Shown in pieces: positions 20,893-31,804 of a DNA stretch of 64,000 bases; the first letter of the stretch is position 1; each line of letters begins with the position of its first letter. The DNA is taken from the NCBI GenBank assembly GCA_014529385.2, contig CM043957.1, positions 88,934,881 to 88,998,880 of the forward strand, in the 5' to 3' direction. The notes under the pieces were generated by a model. The model was not told the DNA's origin. It did not search any database and saw only the letters and a program-made list of their open reading frames with translations. A program made the position numbers and the translations under genes. This DNA comes from Adiantum capillus-veneris (Eukaryota; Streptophyta; Polypodiopsida; Polypodiales; Pteridaceae).

Positions 20893-21481
20893 TGTTAACC
20901 GTCACGTCTCACGGACACCCCATCACCTACGACGGACGTGTATTATGTATTTGGTAGAGTCAAGTACCGGGCTTGTCGGACCAATAGGAAAAGGGTAAGA
21001 GTGATCGCCGATGAGAGGCACACTCTAACTGGGACATTCAAGGGATTAGTTGGCTAAGCATGGGCGCCCAAGTGTGAATGGGGTGAGCTCATATAAAAGC
21101 CAACTAAACCTAAAATTCACTCATTCTCTCATTTGTGCAATAGAAGAGTGCTCTTGCTCCATCTCCATCTCCATCTTCTTCTTCTTCACCTCCTCGTGTA
21201 TGTGTGTATGTGTGAGAGAGAGAGAGAGAGGGAGAGTGTGTGTGCGATCGAGCATTACGAAGGCACGACGGCGGCGAAGCGGTTGAGCGCGGCATGACTG
21301 TAGCTTCTTCTTCATCGCGGCGAGGAATCCACCACAAAGGCAAGTGTAGAGCGGTGAGTGACACACCCTTTGCTCTCTTGAGCTTGCTAGATTAGTCTTG
21401 TTGTGTGCTTGGAGCCATTTATGGCTCGCACACGGTGTATCGGCAAGTCCCTTGCTTCGACAGTGCGGCAAGGAGCGCACA
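20893..21481 (+). repeat. 3' LTR of the gypsy element
   Basis: Begins TGTTAACCGTCACG and ends GGAGCGCACA. It matches 8304-8890 with about 19 substitutions by eye plus small length changes in the GT/GA tract. Confidence 0.95.
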
Positions 21482-21486
21482 ACATA
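21482..21486. repeat. Target-site duplication ACATA, right
   Basis: Identical to 8299-8303. Removing the element and one copy restores the transposase reading frame. Confidence 0.95.
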
Positions 21487-24118
21487 CAAAAAGCAACTGG
21501 ACCTGGGGAATATTGTAAGATTGGAGATAAGAGCCTTACATGCCATTTTTGTAAGGCAATTGCTTTTTGTATTGCAACATGTGATTGTGTAGTATACTAT
21601 GTCATGCCATCCGATGAGACTGCCACTAGAGTCATGATTCATCGTGGCACACATCGACACGATGTGCGCAGTGGCACATCCAAAACACTAACGGACAACA
21701 CCAAGCTGATGGTGCAAAGGATTTTGACTGTTGACCCACACGCAGGAGCCAGGAAGGTTCAAATGTGTTTGGCAAAAGAAATTATAAGTACAACACTTCT
21801 TCACAACAACACCAACGAAGGTATTTTAGGCGAGCAACAGCTATTTGCAATCGCTGAGGAGTTGGGCCCGTTGGTGCAAGATAAATGGTATGAGCATTTC
21901 GTACATTCTTATTTCGATGCAAAACTCTATGCTAAATTATTTTTTAATCTAAACACTTTTAACATTGACAGGTTTCGGAGGTCACTATCTATTTTACGTA
22001 GACGGGTTGACAAAGAATCTTTTGGCATTGATGCACTCCTAAAACTGAAGCGAGACTGCACATATGAGTTTTTCCATGGAAGCCGGTTTCCTGGTCAAGG
22101 TATGGAGGGGGAGAAATGTCATGTCTTCAAAATGTCCACAATTGGTCCGGCATCCGGTGTGGACCTAGTCAATCGAATGAGACAAGGCCGGGATGGTGAT
22201 CTTCGACGTGCGTGGATCCAATTTGACCACACCAGACGTGTTAACCATTGGGTGATTATGGCCTGTCATGTCTATGATCCAAGGTACATGGCCTATCTTA
22301 AGAGCTTTGTGGCTTTCCATTTACTCTCTCTAAAACAATTTGTTTGCAGCATGCAGGACCTTTTGACTATTGCAACTTGTGAAATGAAACAGGAAGACAT
22401 GGAAACGCAATGTTTGTTTTGGGAGTGCCTTAATGATGTAATGATATCATGTGGGTGTGACAAGACCAATACAATGAGCGGCCGAGAGCGTTCTTGTCTT
22501 TTCCATTGGAAGCAAAGCTTGAATCAACACACAATGAAGTATGTGGTGCAAGCTTCTCAACACGCACACAAAGAAATGTGTGAGAAGTGGAGGCAAGCAC
22601 CAACAAAAGAGGCTGCAGCAGCAGAGGCTCATCTGATACACCAATGGTGGCGTAACGGTCATTGCATAGACCGTAACATTCCATACATGGATTCATGGCT
22701 TAGTTGGTGGGAAATTCGTATTGCACATTGGGGTGGCATTATGACATGCGTAGAAAGTAGCTCTGATGGACCAAACACTCCACGCACTAACCTTGCGGAG
22801 AGCAAGCATGGCAGCTGGCTAGCAGGGGAGGGTTTCCGTAAACGCATATCATTATATGATGCATGTACAACTGACCTTGCAAATTCCATCTTCCAGAGCA
22901 CAAAGGCCATTTCATACAGCCATGGAAAACACATTGGGAAGGGTCCATCAATACAAAAGCTTACGGAACGCCATGAAAAACGTCATAGCCAAGTGATTAG
23001 AGCAGTGAATGCTGTTACTGAGGGCACTCCAATGTATAAACAACCAACTCCATTAACAGGAGATAAGGAGACATCAAGGCAAAAACGGAAGCCAAATGAG
23101 GTTATCAACGTGGAAGATGATGCATCACATAGGCCTGAGTACAACTCGGTCACCAAAGATCGCGAGAAGTGTGGAAGACCACGTAAGATCAACTTTGCAG
23201 AAGAAGGGATATCACAAACCCCAAAACGAAGTATAGGTTCTAGTGGGCAGTATGTAGTTGAGCGCAAGGTCAATGAGGCAATGTGGGCCATACGTCGAAC
23301 TCCACAAGGTAGTAGGGTCACATGTAGCGGCACACCAAGAGGCGGACGCAGGTGTGGATGCAGTATAGCAGGTTCTAGCCTTGGTATACCAGCCCCATCG
23401 TTTGAAGGATATCGAAAACATCCAAATGGTGTGGTGCGTCAATGGTTTTGGTTTTGTCCGGATCATGTCTTGCATTGTCATATAGTAGACCAGAACATTG
23501 AGCCGCAGCCTCTTCATCCACCACACACTTGGCCCGTGCATGTGGGCACCAACCTATCGGAGGATGAGGTGCAAATATTGCATGAAGGGGGGTATCAAGT
23601 GGAGCTAAGCAAAGAAGGAGTATGTAATGTAACGCCAGTTGCTCAAGAACAAAATATGACAAACTCTCCTTTCAAGTCAAAAGATGCATCCACTACTGAA
23701 GGCAGTGCAAGATCCACAGTGCAAGATGGTCTACGTGTACGGTATCGGACTTCCATTTCTGAGGATGCTGCTCGCAAGATCAGTCTAGCACTAGCCCTGA
23801 GAGTGAAGGTCGTAGAAGAGATATGTGCAGCAGATGGTGTTAGTGAGGTCTTCAAACTAGAGACGAACAGTGAAGATGGTCATGTCGGGATGTACAAAGT
23901 TTGTATTAGCAACCAGCCATCGTGCACATGCCCAGACTTCATGGAACGGGTGTCAAAGCAATAACCATATCTTGCATGTAAACATTTATATTTTATTTAT
24001 CTGCGTGTGCTAGGGCTAAGCCAAAATGAGAACATGTTTATCCATCAACCAATCCTGGCAGATGTTGATATCTTCAAGGCACTAAGTCGAAGCCGGACTT
24101 ATCCAGGCATGGATGCAT
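21487..24118 (+). pseudogene. MULE-like transposase, central and C-terminal part with SWIM finger (copy 2)
   Basis: It continues the 7578-8303 frame for 825 codons to TAA 23962. After the Cys/His-rich region come RESERVED-type MULE features: RRAWIQFDHTRRVNHWVIMA, then GRERSCLFHWKQSLNQH (the C-x2-H that follows the second catalytic Asp in MULEs) and NLAESKHGSW (an N..ES motif typical of the family). A second Cys/His cluster (RCGCS, WFWFCPDHVLHCH) precedes the SWIM finger CTCPDF...YLACKHLYF, which is split by the TAA. The region where the second Asp is expected (before GRERSC) looks shortened, so the enzyme may be dead even without the gypsy insertion. Confidence 0.65.
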
Positions 24119-24375
24119 AGCATTTGACAATGCTCACTTCTTCTTAGTATGCTTTACCTAAAAAATTGTACTACTTTCTAATTTTATCTTAGGATGGTCA
24201 CATTGGAATACATTCATTTGCAACTTTTTTTCATATTTGAGTACTGGTTGTTTATGTGTCAAATCGCGTATAAAATAATATAATATTACCACAGTGGCTA
24301 TAAATTGCCATAACTTGAGTTATTTTTTGTGAAAGCGTCCACTAGCTTCCTAGCACACCTCTCCTTCTTTCACTA

Positions 24376-24712
24376 TGTGCGACGATCTTGCGAGTAAAAT
24401 AAAGTCTGCCTGGGATGCCATGGAAGCCATTCCAAATGGAGAGGCATTGTATGGAGCCAACTAGTTTTGTCAGGCTCTCAAGTCAACCATCAACGTGTAT
24501 CGCCTCTATCAATGCCGCAAGGAACTCAATATGCGGAGCTTAATCAATTTGAACGAGACGGGACAACTAGCTTTCTCTTGCTGGAAGAAAATTGGGCTCA
24601 TCACAGAGGAGGATGAGGAGGAAATGAGGTAGCAGCTAAGCAACGTGGTGAATCTTAATATGCCAATCGAAGGTAGCACATCAACTACTAAAACCGGGCC
24701 TTCCAACAGATG
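24376..24712 (+). pseudogene. Conserved downstream ORF, copy 2
   Basis: Homologous to 624-947: CDDLASKIKSAWDAMEAIPNG, split here as KSAWDAMEAIPNG, then NMRSLINLNETGQLAFSC. It is broken by TAG near 24462 and 24631. It shows that the ORF belongs to the MULE-like element and did not arise by chance in copy 1. Confidence 0.5.
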
Positions 24713-24839
24713 AACACTTCTTGTTTATGTAATGCAAGTTTAATAAAATGTAACTTTTTTATTATTAATGGGAGTTGTTGTTTTAAGTACCCCTGTCTAT
24801 ATTGTTTTTGAAACAATTTGTCTAGCTTCCATACCTATA

Positions 24840-24840
<1 letters not shown>

Positions 24841-24923
<83 letters not shown>

Positions 24924-24940
24924 AGAGAGAGAGAGAGATA
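24841..24940. repeat. (CT)n followed by (GA)n
   Basis: About 40 CT units, TTTGA, then about 8 GA units on the same strand. The two halves are complementary and can form a long hairpin. Confidence 0.95.
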
Positions 24941-24963
24941 GTCCACAAAGAGGAAGGGAGAAT

Positions 24964-24998
24964 CTTTTTAGGAATCTGCTCACCTGATTCCTAAAAAG
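24964..24998. repeat. 13-bp perfect inverted repeat with 9-base loop
   Basis: CTTTTTAGGAATC (24964-24976) pairs with GATTCCTAAAAAG (24986-24998). It lies at the 3' side of the minus-strand CACTA genes, where subterminal repeats are expected. It could also be a small foldback. No CACTA terminus was found next to it. Confidence 0.7.
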
Positions 24999-25146
24999 CG
25001 CTCGCCGGAAACTGCTCGCCCAAAAATATCCCCCTCCTGTAAACGACCACTATCAAAACATACAAAGAATCCATTATGTTAGAATTTCAAATCCCATAAA
25101 CCGTAAACTATCGAACATAGATGCGAAAACACTTACAAAATCGATC

Positions 25147-26105
25147 TCAAATGATGCCCACCCGCCGCTCCCCAAGTGGTCGCGCTCTGGATGCCTCCTT
25201 TTGTTGCTTCCACTTGTCGGGATTCTCGAACGCTTCTTTCTTCGCATGCTTCCAATCTTCTTTGGCCAGCCAATCTGGTCTGTTCCATCCATGCTTGATT
25301 TCTTTTTGCACTTCGAAACGCTTATGCTTGCAGTATTCGCGCATTCGAACCTTCATCACATCTTCATTGAAGCGATCATCCTGTGTTGGAACGGGAAACT
25401 CGTCATGAAGCATGCTGATGACTCTGTCTTTTAATTCATTCGCTACTTCACTCCAGGTGTCTGGTATGTAGTGTCTAAACACCTGAGAGCAAAGACCACG
25501 CATGCGCGAAATCACCTTCTTGCAGTCATCATCCAAGATGATGCCGCCGCTGAAGTCGATGGAGTAAGGCAAGCCCTCTCGCCGCTGACGCGTGAACCTG
25601 GGTGTCTCGACAGGGGTCTCTAGCGGCATGTTAACGGGGGTATGGACGCCAGGTGTCTCCACTAGAGTCTGAGCCCCGAAGCGAGGAGTGTCCACTGGAG
25701 TGACTCCTGGAGGAGTAGCTAGTGGTGTGTAGCTGTGGGGAACGGCACTCAGCCGCGCAAAACCTGGTGTCGATGGCGATGCGGTGGCTGGTGTCGGGAC
25801 GGGCAAAGAAGGGGAGGGTAAAGAGCCTCGTCGAACACGAGGCGGTGTCGAAGCATCGGTGGCGCCACCCCCACAACAACCACCACCGCCACCGCCACCA
25901 CGCCACCACCACTAGAGCGCCGATGCCTAGACGAGTGTGAATATCATCTCGTCGACATCGAAGCTTCGGAGTGCGCTGAGGACTCCGAAACAGAGGGATA
26001 TGCGGATGGAGTAGGAACGCGCAATGGTGAGCCTGAGCGATGAAGCTCCACGTACCACTGTCTCTGCTGGGGTGACAAAGAAGAAAGAAACCCATCATCA
26101 TCCAT
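25147..26105 (-). pseudogene. CACTA second ORF (Ptta/En/Spm plant-transposase type)
   Basis: On the minus strand, ATG 26105 begins MDDDGFLSSLSPQQRQWY. A Pro/Thr-rich part follows with repeats of the type PLETPVETPRF and GVTPVDTPRF. The C-terminal domain (25147-25600) has GLPYSIDFSGGIILDDDCKK, YIPDTWSEVANELKDRV, MREYCKHKRFEVQKE and WLAKEDWKHAKKEAFENPD. This pattern fits the Transposase_24 type proteins that accompany tnp2 in CACTA elements and bind subterminal repeats. The N- and C-terminal parts are in different frames, so there is at least one frameshift near 25800-25945. Confidence 0.6.
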
Positions 26106-26168
26106 ACCTGCATTAAACACACGAACATTTAAACTTAATATTGAATGAATGAAGTAGAAAACATGGAC

Positions 26169-26174
<6 letters not shown>

Positions 26175-26226
<52 letters not shown>
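26175..26226. repeat. (GA)n microsatellite between the two CACTA genes
   Basis: About 26 AG units, 70 bases upstream of the second CACTA ORF on the minus strand. Confidence 0.95.
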
Positions 26227-26230
<4 letters not shown>

Positions 26231-26520
26231 AGGAGGAGGTGCTCGTCGTCTCTGCTAATGAGAACATACCTAGAGCATACGTACCTGGAGTGGACGCAAA
26301 GACCATTAATTACAATGACGCAATGACACAATGACGCAAATACTTAAAGAGCCGGAGAATCGTACAATAACACTCCAATGCTTGTAGCTTTGGAATGTTC
26401 AAAGGCTAGCAGCAACAAAAAGCGTTCTTCTTCTATTCAACTTGAGTGATGAAAGAGGCAAGTGCATAACTCTGAATTTACAAAACGGAGCACACTTGTT
26501 CAAATACAATATTTATGGCT

Positions 26521-29150
26521 TTAAAAGATCTCTCTCTCATCCTCGCATAGCTCAGCATAACTTCCTATATCTATATAGAGCTCTCCGTTTAAACAGATGT
26601 CCTCTCTTTCATTTTGTAGATCCTCTGCATGCACCCCATAGAGAGTAGCAGCTTCATGTTCGTCTGGCACCACCTCCACGGCTTCTGACTGGGCATCTTC
26701 TCCGATCTCCTCCATTGATGCCGCTGTGATTGGCACATGGTAGCTCGGGTAGTACGAAAGTGTCTCTTAGGTCAGTCCATTTCTTAGTTGAATCCACCTC
26801 AAGAAAACCAGACTCTCCTCTACGCACAGTAGCGTTGCGACTCTCCATGATTATCTTAAACCATTGCACGTCGAACAAGTCGACAAAAAATCCTCTATAA
26901 TCGATCATCAAAATCTCTTGTAGCGTGCCGAAGTAAGTGAGTTTCGCCACCACAGGATCTGCATCAGAGGACCGTGGTCGACTAGACTGTTCAAATTTTG
27001 CCATGATTCCACAATCTTGAGTAAAACGTTTTTTGTCGATCCGTTCCCCCTAAAATGTCGACCTTTACACCATGCTCCTGTGTATGACTTATACTACAAC
27101 CAACAAAGATTATGAGTGGCCGTTCAAACATCTAGAAAGTTACTAGTCGTACATTGCAAACTTACCTTTGGTCGCGCAACCCCTAGAGTACTCCCACTCT
27201 TCCTCAGTCACTTCTTCACCGCACTATTGTGCGCCCTTCAGTTGCTTGTGCAACCATCTTAAGCTCATGAATGTTGGTAGGCTCTCCAGACCCGTCGGAT
27301 AGTGCATCGGTGGTCGTCTTCCCCGTCTCCACTCGATTCTTGCCCTTTGTCGCTCTTGCTTTGCATCCTCATATTGTGAGATCCACTTCTGCATGACTAG
27401 ATTGTGAAGCATGCAAAATCGGTTGATTTTAGCCTCTAGATCTTTCGTCATCTTCTTCTCAACACCGAGATTGCACATGACAATTCCAGATATGCGCTCA
27501 TCATCTATGGTTCGCCATAGCGTGTCCCGGGCTTTATCAACTCCGTCTAACAACTCTCCAATGTACATTAGGGACTCTGATACCATCCAACCTTCTGCCA
27601 TGCTACCCTCCGGACGTGCCTTCTGACGCACATATCCCTTGAGCATTTTCATGAAACATTATAAAAAGAACATCCATCTGGAATGTATTGTGCCGGCTAT
27701 TTCCACCTCATCAACTATGTGAACAAGAAGATGCACCTGAATGATTAGCATGGTAGTAGGAAAATGTTTCTCAAACATACACACAACCTCCGCAGCGTTA
27801 AGTTTGGTGAATGGTATGTAGTCCACGTTGATCTCCTTTTGTGAGATCCATTGTACCAACTTCGCAAGTTTGTAGATTGTGTTACGGACGTCAAGAGACA
27901 GACATCCCTCAATGGAAACCGGTAAAATAAACTGCAAAACACGTGTAGCAATGATATTAAAGTACGTCCACACACAAATTTGTTACACAATTCTCACTAT
28001 GATATACTCCACTATGAACATACCTGACACATTTTATGCCAGTCGTGTGACTTCAAACCGGTAAGCTTTCCTTCTTTAGTAAAACACGTTCGGAGCGAGT
28101 GCATTACGCCAGTGGGGGTCCGCAAAGATCGAATGGTCTCTTTTACTTTGCGTTCTTGGGCTCCTGTGAAAATCCATGGTGCTTTAGGGAGTTTTATCGA
28201 TCCATCGGACGCTGTTTGCGGCCAATATTGCTCCATACGATCCACATTTCTAAGGTCAACTCTGGCTCCCAAAGTATCTTTCTTGCCGGTCAGATGGTCC
28301 CATAGTAGATTACCCACATTCTTGAATGTGTGCATTGGATCGAGCAAGTGATTGATCATGAGTCGGGGCCAGTATGGTAACTCGTACCATAGAGATAGTC
28401 TCTTCATCCCTCGGAGCAATCCGTCATCACACATCTCCTTCTGCTCTAACCATGCTTGTGCAGACATCCTCAGTGGCTCTCTTCCCAAAAAGCCGTTGCG
28501 TAACACATGATTCTCTGGAAGATACGCTTGATGACCTTCGTAGATTTGCTTCTTCAGTGAGGGCGCCCTACGTGCATTCAGTCTAGGTCCACATGTGACA
28601 CATGCTCTGTATCCGCTTGTTTGAAGCCCTGCATGTATACACATGATAATAGATCAACTTAAGAAAAAGCAAGATTTACAGTTTCTGAGTGAGGAGTGTA
28701 AATAGATCACCTGAGCATTCTGTTAGTCCAGGATAGTCATGCATGGTCCACATTAGAATGCCTCTGATCAAAGCATTCCGTCGACCTGTGTGTCGGCTCA
28801 TATCCACCACCTCTATGCCAATCCACAATTGTTGTAGCTCTTCCAATAGTGGACGAAGATACACATCCATATTCTTCACTTTATATCGCCCCGGCACAAT
28901 CAAGTTTAGCCATAGGTGCCCCTTCTTCGTAGTCAACCACGGGGGAATTTTGTAGTTGACGATGACAACGGGCCATACACTGTAAGATGTTGATCTTTGA
29001 CCAAATGGATTTACGCCATCCATAGCCAGTCCTAAGCGCAAATTTTGAGCTTCCCTGGCAAAATCCGTCCATGTTCCATCTATATGTTTCCAGGCTGCAC
29101 AATCTGCAGGAATCCGTAGCACACCATCCGAAGATTTATTCTCCTCATGC
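26521..29150 (-). pseudogene. CACTA (En/Spm) tnp2-type transposase, decayed and N-truncated
   Basis: From 29150 downward: DGVLRIPADCAAWKHIDG, LRLGLAMDGVNPFGQRS, IPPWLTTKKGHLWLNLIVPG, VYLRPLLEELQQLW and the following H/N region are the tnp2 (PF02992) core. An intron (donor CTCAG/GT near 28711, acceptor GCAG near 28633) leads to ELPYWP, LLDPMHTFKNV and GLKSHDWHKM. DUF4218 follows at 27973-27224 (YVRQKARPEGSMAEG) and DUF4216 at 27004-26654 (YFGTLQEILMIDYRGFFVDLF). Several frameshifts separate the pieces, and the N terminus is replaced by copia sequence at about 29150. The protein would excise and insert CACTA elements by binding their ends. Confidence 0.8.
27005..27223 (-). other. Spacer or intron between DUF4218 and DUF4216 parts
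   Basis: No extended reading frame. The flanking pieces belong to the same transposase, so this is likely intron or decayed exon sequence. Confidence 0.4.
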
Positions 29151-30212
29151 CCACACTTTCCTTGAGAAGTCATGAATGAATGTGACAAAGTACAATGAAG
29201 GTCCCATGGATACGTTAGGCATAGGTTCACACACATCACTATGCACTAATTCTAATGGCTTACTTTTTCGAGTGCTTCCCCTTTTGTGTGGTGACTGTGT
29301 TTGTTTACCATAAAGACAATGCTCACAAACTGAAAAGTCTGAGAAATTGAAGCTAGGAACATAACCAAAACGAGACAAGATTTTCATTCCCTTTTGAGAC
29401 ATATGTCCTAATCGGCGATGCCACAAAGAAACACTTGACTGCTCGGTTACACAAATTACATGGTTTTTAACATTGGATACATGTAGCATATACAAAGTCC
29501 CAGACTTTGAACCATGTGCTACCACTAAAGAACCTTTGGTGATCTTCCACGAACTATCACCAAATGTGCAGTAATATCCTACATCATCCAATTGTCCTAA
29601 ACTAATCAAGCTTTTGGTAAGCTTCGGCACATGTCTCACATTCTTAAGCATGAATGAAGAACCATTCTGAAATTCCAGTTGCACATCACCGACACCGACT
29701 ATGTCGCAAGCAAAATCATTGCCAAGACAAACACGACCTTTACGGGCTACATCATATGTACTGAACCACTCTCTGTGAGTAGTCACATGAAACGATGCAC
29801 CTGAGTCAATAACCCAATCCTTTAAAGCATAGTCATCAATGGCAACCAAAAATGCTGAATCCATGGCAGATATGAGATAAATGTCTCCATTAGAATCTTC
29901 AACGAAAACATTGTTGATCTCTTCAATCTTTATACTGCTCTCCTTACTCTTGCCTTCTTCCTGCTTCTTGTATTTACCTTTCTCTTGTTTCCACTTTCGA
30001 TAGTCTTTCTTCATGTGACCCTTTTTGTGACAATGATAGCACTCATTGTCTTTTCGACCACGTGATTTTCTACGAGATTTTCCTCTCTGATTTTGCTTGC
30101 CCTTTTCTTGTGGATCAACCACAAACAACGGGAGCGTTGCTAGTACCACGAGAAGTATCAAGATTCTTCCTGCTAACCTCTTCAGTAAGCAAGCTGCCCT
30201 CAACATCAGCAC
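29151..30212 (-). pseudogene. Copia A: zinc knuckle, protease, pre-integrase, integrase start
   Basis: The zinc knuckle reads CYHCHKKGHMKKDY, the last Cys replaced by Tyr, followed by a Lys-rich linker. The protease has WVIDSGASFHVTTH with an intact D-S-G-A. GAG-pre-integrase has SLWHRRLGHMSQKGM and the integrase zinc finger CEHCLYGKQ. The core begins PLELVHSDVCEPMPNVSMG with the first Asp, then TFIHDFSRKVW, where the copia homology ends. Confidence 0.85.
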
Positions 30213-30238
30213 ATGTTAAACCACCAGGAGGTGCTGAG

Positions 30239-30726
30239 TTACTTATGGTTGTACGAAAAGTATCCCAACTTTTTGGCAATGTAACTAGCAAGAACATTGC
30301 TTTGACCGAATTGTAAAATGCACAGAAAGCTGACTGAAAATTGTGTTGAACTCATTGAGATGGTTGCACATGTGCCCTCATCCATCTTCAAATTAACTAA
30401 CTTTTTCAGCCAATAAACTTGTGATGCTTCACTTTGCTTCTCATACAGGTCACATAACTTCTTCCACAGCTCATAGCTAGTCTTTTCCATGTTCACATTG
30501 AAGTACACATTCTTTGACAAAGTCAACATGATGGTGGACCTGGCAAGCTCATCCAACTCCTGCCAATCATACTCATCCATATCCTCAGGCTTTATCCCCT
30601 TCATCTTTATTGGCCGAATCTGCTTCTTCTGTACTAAGACATTGTAAATTTGTTCCTTCCAAAATGGAATTTAGTGCCATCTAACTTCTCGATGTTGAAC
30701 AAAGAGTTCTCCAATGATGAAGCCAT
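30239..30726 (-). pseudogene. Copia A gag, N-terminal part
   Basis: ATG 30726 begins MASSLENSLFNIEKLDGTKF, the usual copia gag start in which the polyprotein binds a 'DGTNF' type motif. It goes on with STIMLTLSKNVYFNVN, SYELWKKLCDLYEKQS and LKKLVNLKMDEG. Frameshifts occur near 30640 and 30350; the continuation TLPKSWDTFRTTISNSAPPG lies at 30115-30297 in another frame. Confidence 0.75.
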
Positions 30727-31764
30727 CACTCGATAAGGAATAAAAAATGATAGATCTGTTGCACTAAAGAAGATGATAGAAAACCTGAAATGTTTTGGCA
30801 GAGTCTCCCCTACAAAACTGACTTCTGAACCCAAAACAAATGTGTACAAGAACTAAAACGCTGATCAAAATGGCTAAACTGGCAAGATAGAATCTCAAAG
30901 AACTATCATTGTCAGTGTCTCCAACTCTAGAAGAGTTGTATGACCAACTGAACACTGTCAAATGCATACACATAAAGATGATAGCAATGCCAACAATGGC
31001 GGGTCAGCAAATGCATACCAATACTGCACTAACCGCATAAACATACATCCTATGTCGATGCCAGAACTATGGGGATGTCGGGGGCTCGATCCAAAACCTG
31101 TATCACCAGAAGGATCTCCACATTTGAGAATCCCCCAACTCAATAAAACCTTACCACGACCCTTAACAATAGGCTTTGCATATTTCCATCACAATACATA
31201 AACCGCATAAGATCTTACATCAACCACAGAAACCCTTTTCTGTAACCGCTGCATCGGTTTGTTTGATTTAGCACACCCTCAAGATCTTACATCAAATATG
31301 CATGTGATCGAGATTGCAGAAAGAGTCTACAACAAAAACCTGTACGCAGAAGAACCAATGGAGGTAGACCACCCTGCTGTCTGAACTGAATTTCTCTCAA
31401 ACCGTGCAAAATTTGCAGAAACTTCCTTCTGCAAAGTTGTAGACCACGCAAAAACGGTCGAGAATTGCAAGAATGGACATGAAATAAGTTGTTTTAACAG
31501 GTCAAAACAGAGCTGTAAAAATTTTCAGCTTGTACTTCACGACCTACAGACAGTCTGAGTGATGTATCTCAAAATTGGTGAAGATTTTGATAAAACTTTC
31601 TTATGCAAAGTTGAACAGGATGAAAAACCTGTTAAAATTGGTGGGAATCGACTTGAATGAAGACGTTTTGATAGGTCAAAACAGATCTGCAAAAACGTGC
31701 TGCAGTTTTTGTTGCTTCTCTGCCTGCTTTCCAGATGAGCTCCAATGGTGCTCCCAATCCCTGA
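30727..31764 (-). other. Copia A leader region, no gene seen
   Basis: About 1 kb between the primer site and the gag ATG. No supported ORF. It would be the 5' untranslated leader of element A. Confidence 0.5.
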
Positions 31765-31776
31765 GCTCTAATACCA
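31765..31776 (-). other. Primer-binding site of copia A, initiator-Met type
   Basis: The minus strand reads TGGTATTAGAGC, one mismatch from the common TGGTATCAGAGC complementary to tRNA-iMet. Only about 20-25 bases of LTR-like sequence precede it before copia B pol begins. Confidence 0.75.
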
Positions 31777-31804
31777 GTTGAAGTGCGCGTGCGAGATCCC
31801 CCTT

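Larger units (their letters stand above)
8304..21481 (+). mobile_element. Complete Ty3/gypsy element, Athila/Tat-like
   Basis: Two LTRs of 587 and 589 bp starting TGTTAACC and ending GCGCACA, a tRNA-Asp-type primer site, a purine tract and a 5-bp target duplication define the whole element. Order on the plus strand: leader, ORF of unknown function, gag with four zinc knuckles, degenerate protease, reverse transcriptase, RNase H, integrase, second retropepsin-like domain, small downstream ORF. By eye the LTRs differ at about 19 positions (about 3%), so the insertion is fairly young. The tRNA-Asp primer site places it near the Athila/Tat/Ogre group; the RT motif FLDGYSGYNQI looks intermediate, so the exact lineage is open. 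It sits inside the MULE-like transposase gene. Confidence 0.9.
29151..31800 (-). mobile_element. Truncated Ty1/copia element A
   Basis: On the minus strand it runs from a few bases of LTR end, primer site (31776-31765) and leader through gag, zinc knuckle, protease and the start of integrase. It stops abruptly at 29151, inside integrase (FSRKVW), where CACTA sequence begins. There is no RT, no RNase H and no 3' LTR. Upstream it is joined to copia B pol. Confidence 0.75.

Noticed and set aside
29145-29239. CACTA transposase start at ATG 29239
   Set aside because: The bases 29151-29239 encode copia integrase in another frame, so this ATG belongs to copia and not to the transposase.
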